Assembly (NCBI GenBank): GCA_011087645.1
Contig: JAALLF010000002.1
Span: 310,001 to 374,000 of the forward strand
Direction: 5' to 3'
Origin: Alphaproteobacteria bacterium
Lineage (GTDB): Bacteria; Pseudomonadota; Alphaproteobacteria; UBA6615
DNA: 64,000 nucleotides
Below are positions 62,510 through 64,000 of the stretch, piece by piece. The translations under genes and the position numbers were made by a program. How positions within the stretch are numbered: position 1 is the stretch's first letter; every line of letters starts with the position of its first letter. The notes under the pieces are model-generated. The model worked only from the letters and a program-made list of their open reading frames with translations. It was not told the DNA's origin and did not search any database.

Positions 62510-64000
62510 TTAGCCGTCGCTATGAAAATGATTATAAACAGTCTTTGCCACTGAGCCGCTAATTCCCTCGACCTCCTCAAGGTCTTTAAGTCCGGCGCGG
62601 GCGACAGCGCGCGCTGAGCCAAAATGTGTCAGCAAGGCACGCTTTCGCTTGGCGCCCACGCCCGAAATCTCATCAAGCGGACTGCTGGTGATGGCCTTCG
62701 AGCGTTTGGCCCGATGGGTGCCGATGGCAAATCGGTGAGCCTCGTCCCGAAGTCTCTGCAAATAGTATAGCAGCGCATCTTGTGGCGGCAGGGAAAAGGG
62801 CGCGCGGTCGGGTGTAAAAAACCGCTCGCGGTCGGCATCGCGGTCCGGGCCTTTGGCGATTGCGGCGACTGCGACATCGTCGATGCCCAGTTCTTCCAGC
62901 ACGCCGAGGGTGGCGCTCAATTGACCTTGGCCGCCATCGATGAGGATCAGGTCAGGCCATTGTCCAGCCGTGCGGTCTGGATCCTCTTTCAGGGCGCGGG
63001 CGAAGCGGCGGCTCAGCATCTCGCGCATCATGGCGTAATCGTCGCCGGGGGCGTATCCCTGGTCTTGTGTGGCGGCGGTTTTTTCGTCCGCGGCGCCTTT
63101 CATATTGAACTTGCGGTAGGCGCCCTTGATGAAGCCGTCCGGGCCGGCGACGATCATCGCGCCGATCGCATGTTGACCGCCGACATGGGAGTTGTCGTAG
63201 ACCTCGATGCGGGTCGGCGGGGCATCAAGTTCGAAGAGGTCGGCAGCTTTCTCCAAGAGTTCCTGGTTGGTCGCTTTTTCCGCCAGCCGCCGCTGCATCG
63301 CGTCGCGGGCATTATCAAGCGCGTGCTGCACTAGCTTGCGCCGGGCGCCGCGAACCGGATGGCTGACGACGACTTTATGGTCGGCGCGCACCGTCAAGGC
63401 CGCCGACAGCAGCTCATGTTCCGGTACATGGTGGCTCAACAGCACCACCCGCGGCGGCGGCTTGTCTTCGTAGAACTGGCCGACAAAGGCGGTGAGCACT
63501 TCGTCCACGTCGATTGATTTGTCGTGGCGGAGGTAATAGGCGCGGTTGCCGTAGTTCCGCCCGCCGCGAAAGAAAAAGACCTGGATGCAAGTCTGGCCCG
63601 CGGCCTGCCAAGCGGCGATGACATCGGCTTCCGGCAGTTTTAGGTTCTCGACATTAATATCCTGATGGGCCTGAATTTGGGTCAGCGCGCGAATGCGGTC
63701 GCGAGCCCGGCCGGCGGCCTCGAATTCGAGATTGTCGCTGGCGGTCTGCATATCGGCGGCGATGCGTTCTTGAACTTCGCGCGATTGCCCGCCGAGAAAA
63801 TCGCGGGCCTGGTGGACCAGTTGGTCGTAATCATCGCTGTCGATATGCCCGACACAGGGGCCGCTGCAGCGTTTGAGCTGGTATTTGAGGCAGGCCCGCG
63901 TGCGGCCTGCAAACACCGCATCGGAACAGCTACGCAGCAGAAACGCCCGCTCGAGCGCATTCAGCGTGCGGTTGACTGCGCCCGCCGAGGCGAAGGGACC
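62510..64000 (-). CDS. uvrC: UvrABC excinuclease subunit C, C-terminal part
   Basis: The gene continues past the right edge; about 496 residues of the C-terminal portion are here. Frame is open to base 64000, where GPFASAGAVNRTL and CLKYQLKRCSGPCVGHI are the UvrC core segments. The UvrB-binding UVR region, the RNase H-like 3'-incision endonuclease half (DLILIDGGQGQL, EVYDNSHVGG) and the terminal helix-hairpin-helix pair (ISGVGAKRKRALLTHFG; VEGISGSVAKTVYNHF) are intact. Nucleotide excision repair. Confidence 0.97.
   Translation of the reverse strand, partial: GPFASAGAVNRTLNALERAFLLRSCSDAVFAGRTRACLKYQLKRCSGPCVGHIDSDDYDQLVHQARDFLGGQSREVQERIAADMQTASDNLEFEAAGRARDRIRALTQIQAHQDINVENLKLPEADVIAAWQAAGQTCIQVFFFRGGRNYGNRAYYLRHDKSIDVDEVLTAFVGQFYEDKPPPRVVLLSHHVPEHELLSAALTVRADHKVVVSHPVRGARRKLVQHALDNARDAMQRRLAEKATNQELLEKAADLFELDAPPTRIEVYDNSHVGGQHAIGAMIVAGPDGFIKGAYRKFNMKGAADEKTAATQDQGYAPGDDYAMMREMLSRRFARALKEDPDRTAGQWPDLILIDGGQGQLSATLGVLEELGIDDVAVAAIAKGPDRDADRERFFTPDRAPFSLPPQDALLYYLQRLRDEAHRFAIGTHRAKRSKAITSSPLDEISGVGAKRKRALLTHFGSARAVARAGLKDLEEVEGISGSVAKTVYNHFHSDG

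Overview
This is a contiguous stretch of an alphaproteobacterial chromosome, most like an aerobic Rhodospirillales-type organism. The evidence is the gene families and their order: ETF-ubiquinone oxidoreductase, a petABC cytochrome bc1 operon, a PetP/PetR-like MarR-OmpR-EnvZ cluster next to ilvE, prs-rplY-pth-ychF, uvrC-pgsA plus molybdenum cofactor genes, and lgt-NDUFAF7-pgeF. The host DNA is GC-rich and densely coded, with many ATGA overlaps. No rRNA genes or CRISPR array were seen.

Layout. 1-3.3 kb: end of ETF-QO, a TPR protein and ispE. 3.39-15.85 kb: a roughly 12.4-kb genomic island inserted at a tRNA-Gln(TTG) gene. The island is bounded by an 18-bp exact direct repeat of the tRNA 3' end, with the intact tRNA on the left and only the repeat on the right. 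It carries a tyrosine integrase, a double-XRE regulator, an HUH/Rep-like protein, a minus-strand operon (TM0106-type RecB-like nuclease, SIR2, HerA, KTSC protein), a serine recombinase with a cluster of TGGAC motifs, an HNH-type protein and a DUF2971-type protein. 15.85-31.5 kb: ChaC-like protein, DUF924, glutathionyl-hydroquinone reductase, an ArsR/AHSA1 pair with a palindromic operator candidate, a MoxR-DUF58-BatA/DUF4159 operon, DUF1285-NUDIX-cca, two tandem paralogous secreted proteins, trmL-hemF. 31.8-39.8 kb: petABC, a BKACE-mtnP pair, VOC protein, dienelactone hydrolase, EamA transporter. 39.8-48.6 kb: ychF-pth-rplY-prs, then lipoprotein-pgeF-NDUFAF7-lgt-hldD, and ubiK. 48.6-64 kb: several secreted orphans, SDR, YbjN-proC, TetR, csaA, EnvZ/OmpR/MarR, ilvE, and the operon uvrC-pgsA-mobB-moeA-moaD-moaE ending in a small gene with an in-frame TGA.

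Two systems stand out. First, the island's coupled four-gene operon extends the known SIR2-HerA anti-phage pair with a nuclease carrying Cas4-like cysteines, a helix-hairpin-helix segment and an RNase-H-like domain upstream, and a KTSC-domain protein downstream. ATGA, 6-nt and 8-nt junctions argue that the four proteins work together. Second, at 59130-59342 a gene of the GDCCVxC family reads through an in-frame TGA exactly where the family normally has cysteine. A stem-loop is correctly placed after it, so this is very probably a selenoprotein co-transcribed with molybdenum cofactor genes.

All calls are from reading the sequence and translated frames; no database search was run.
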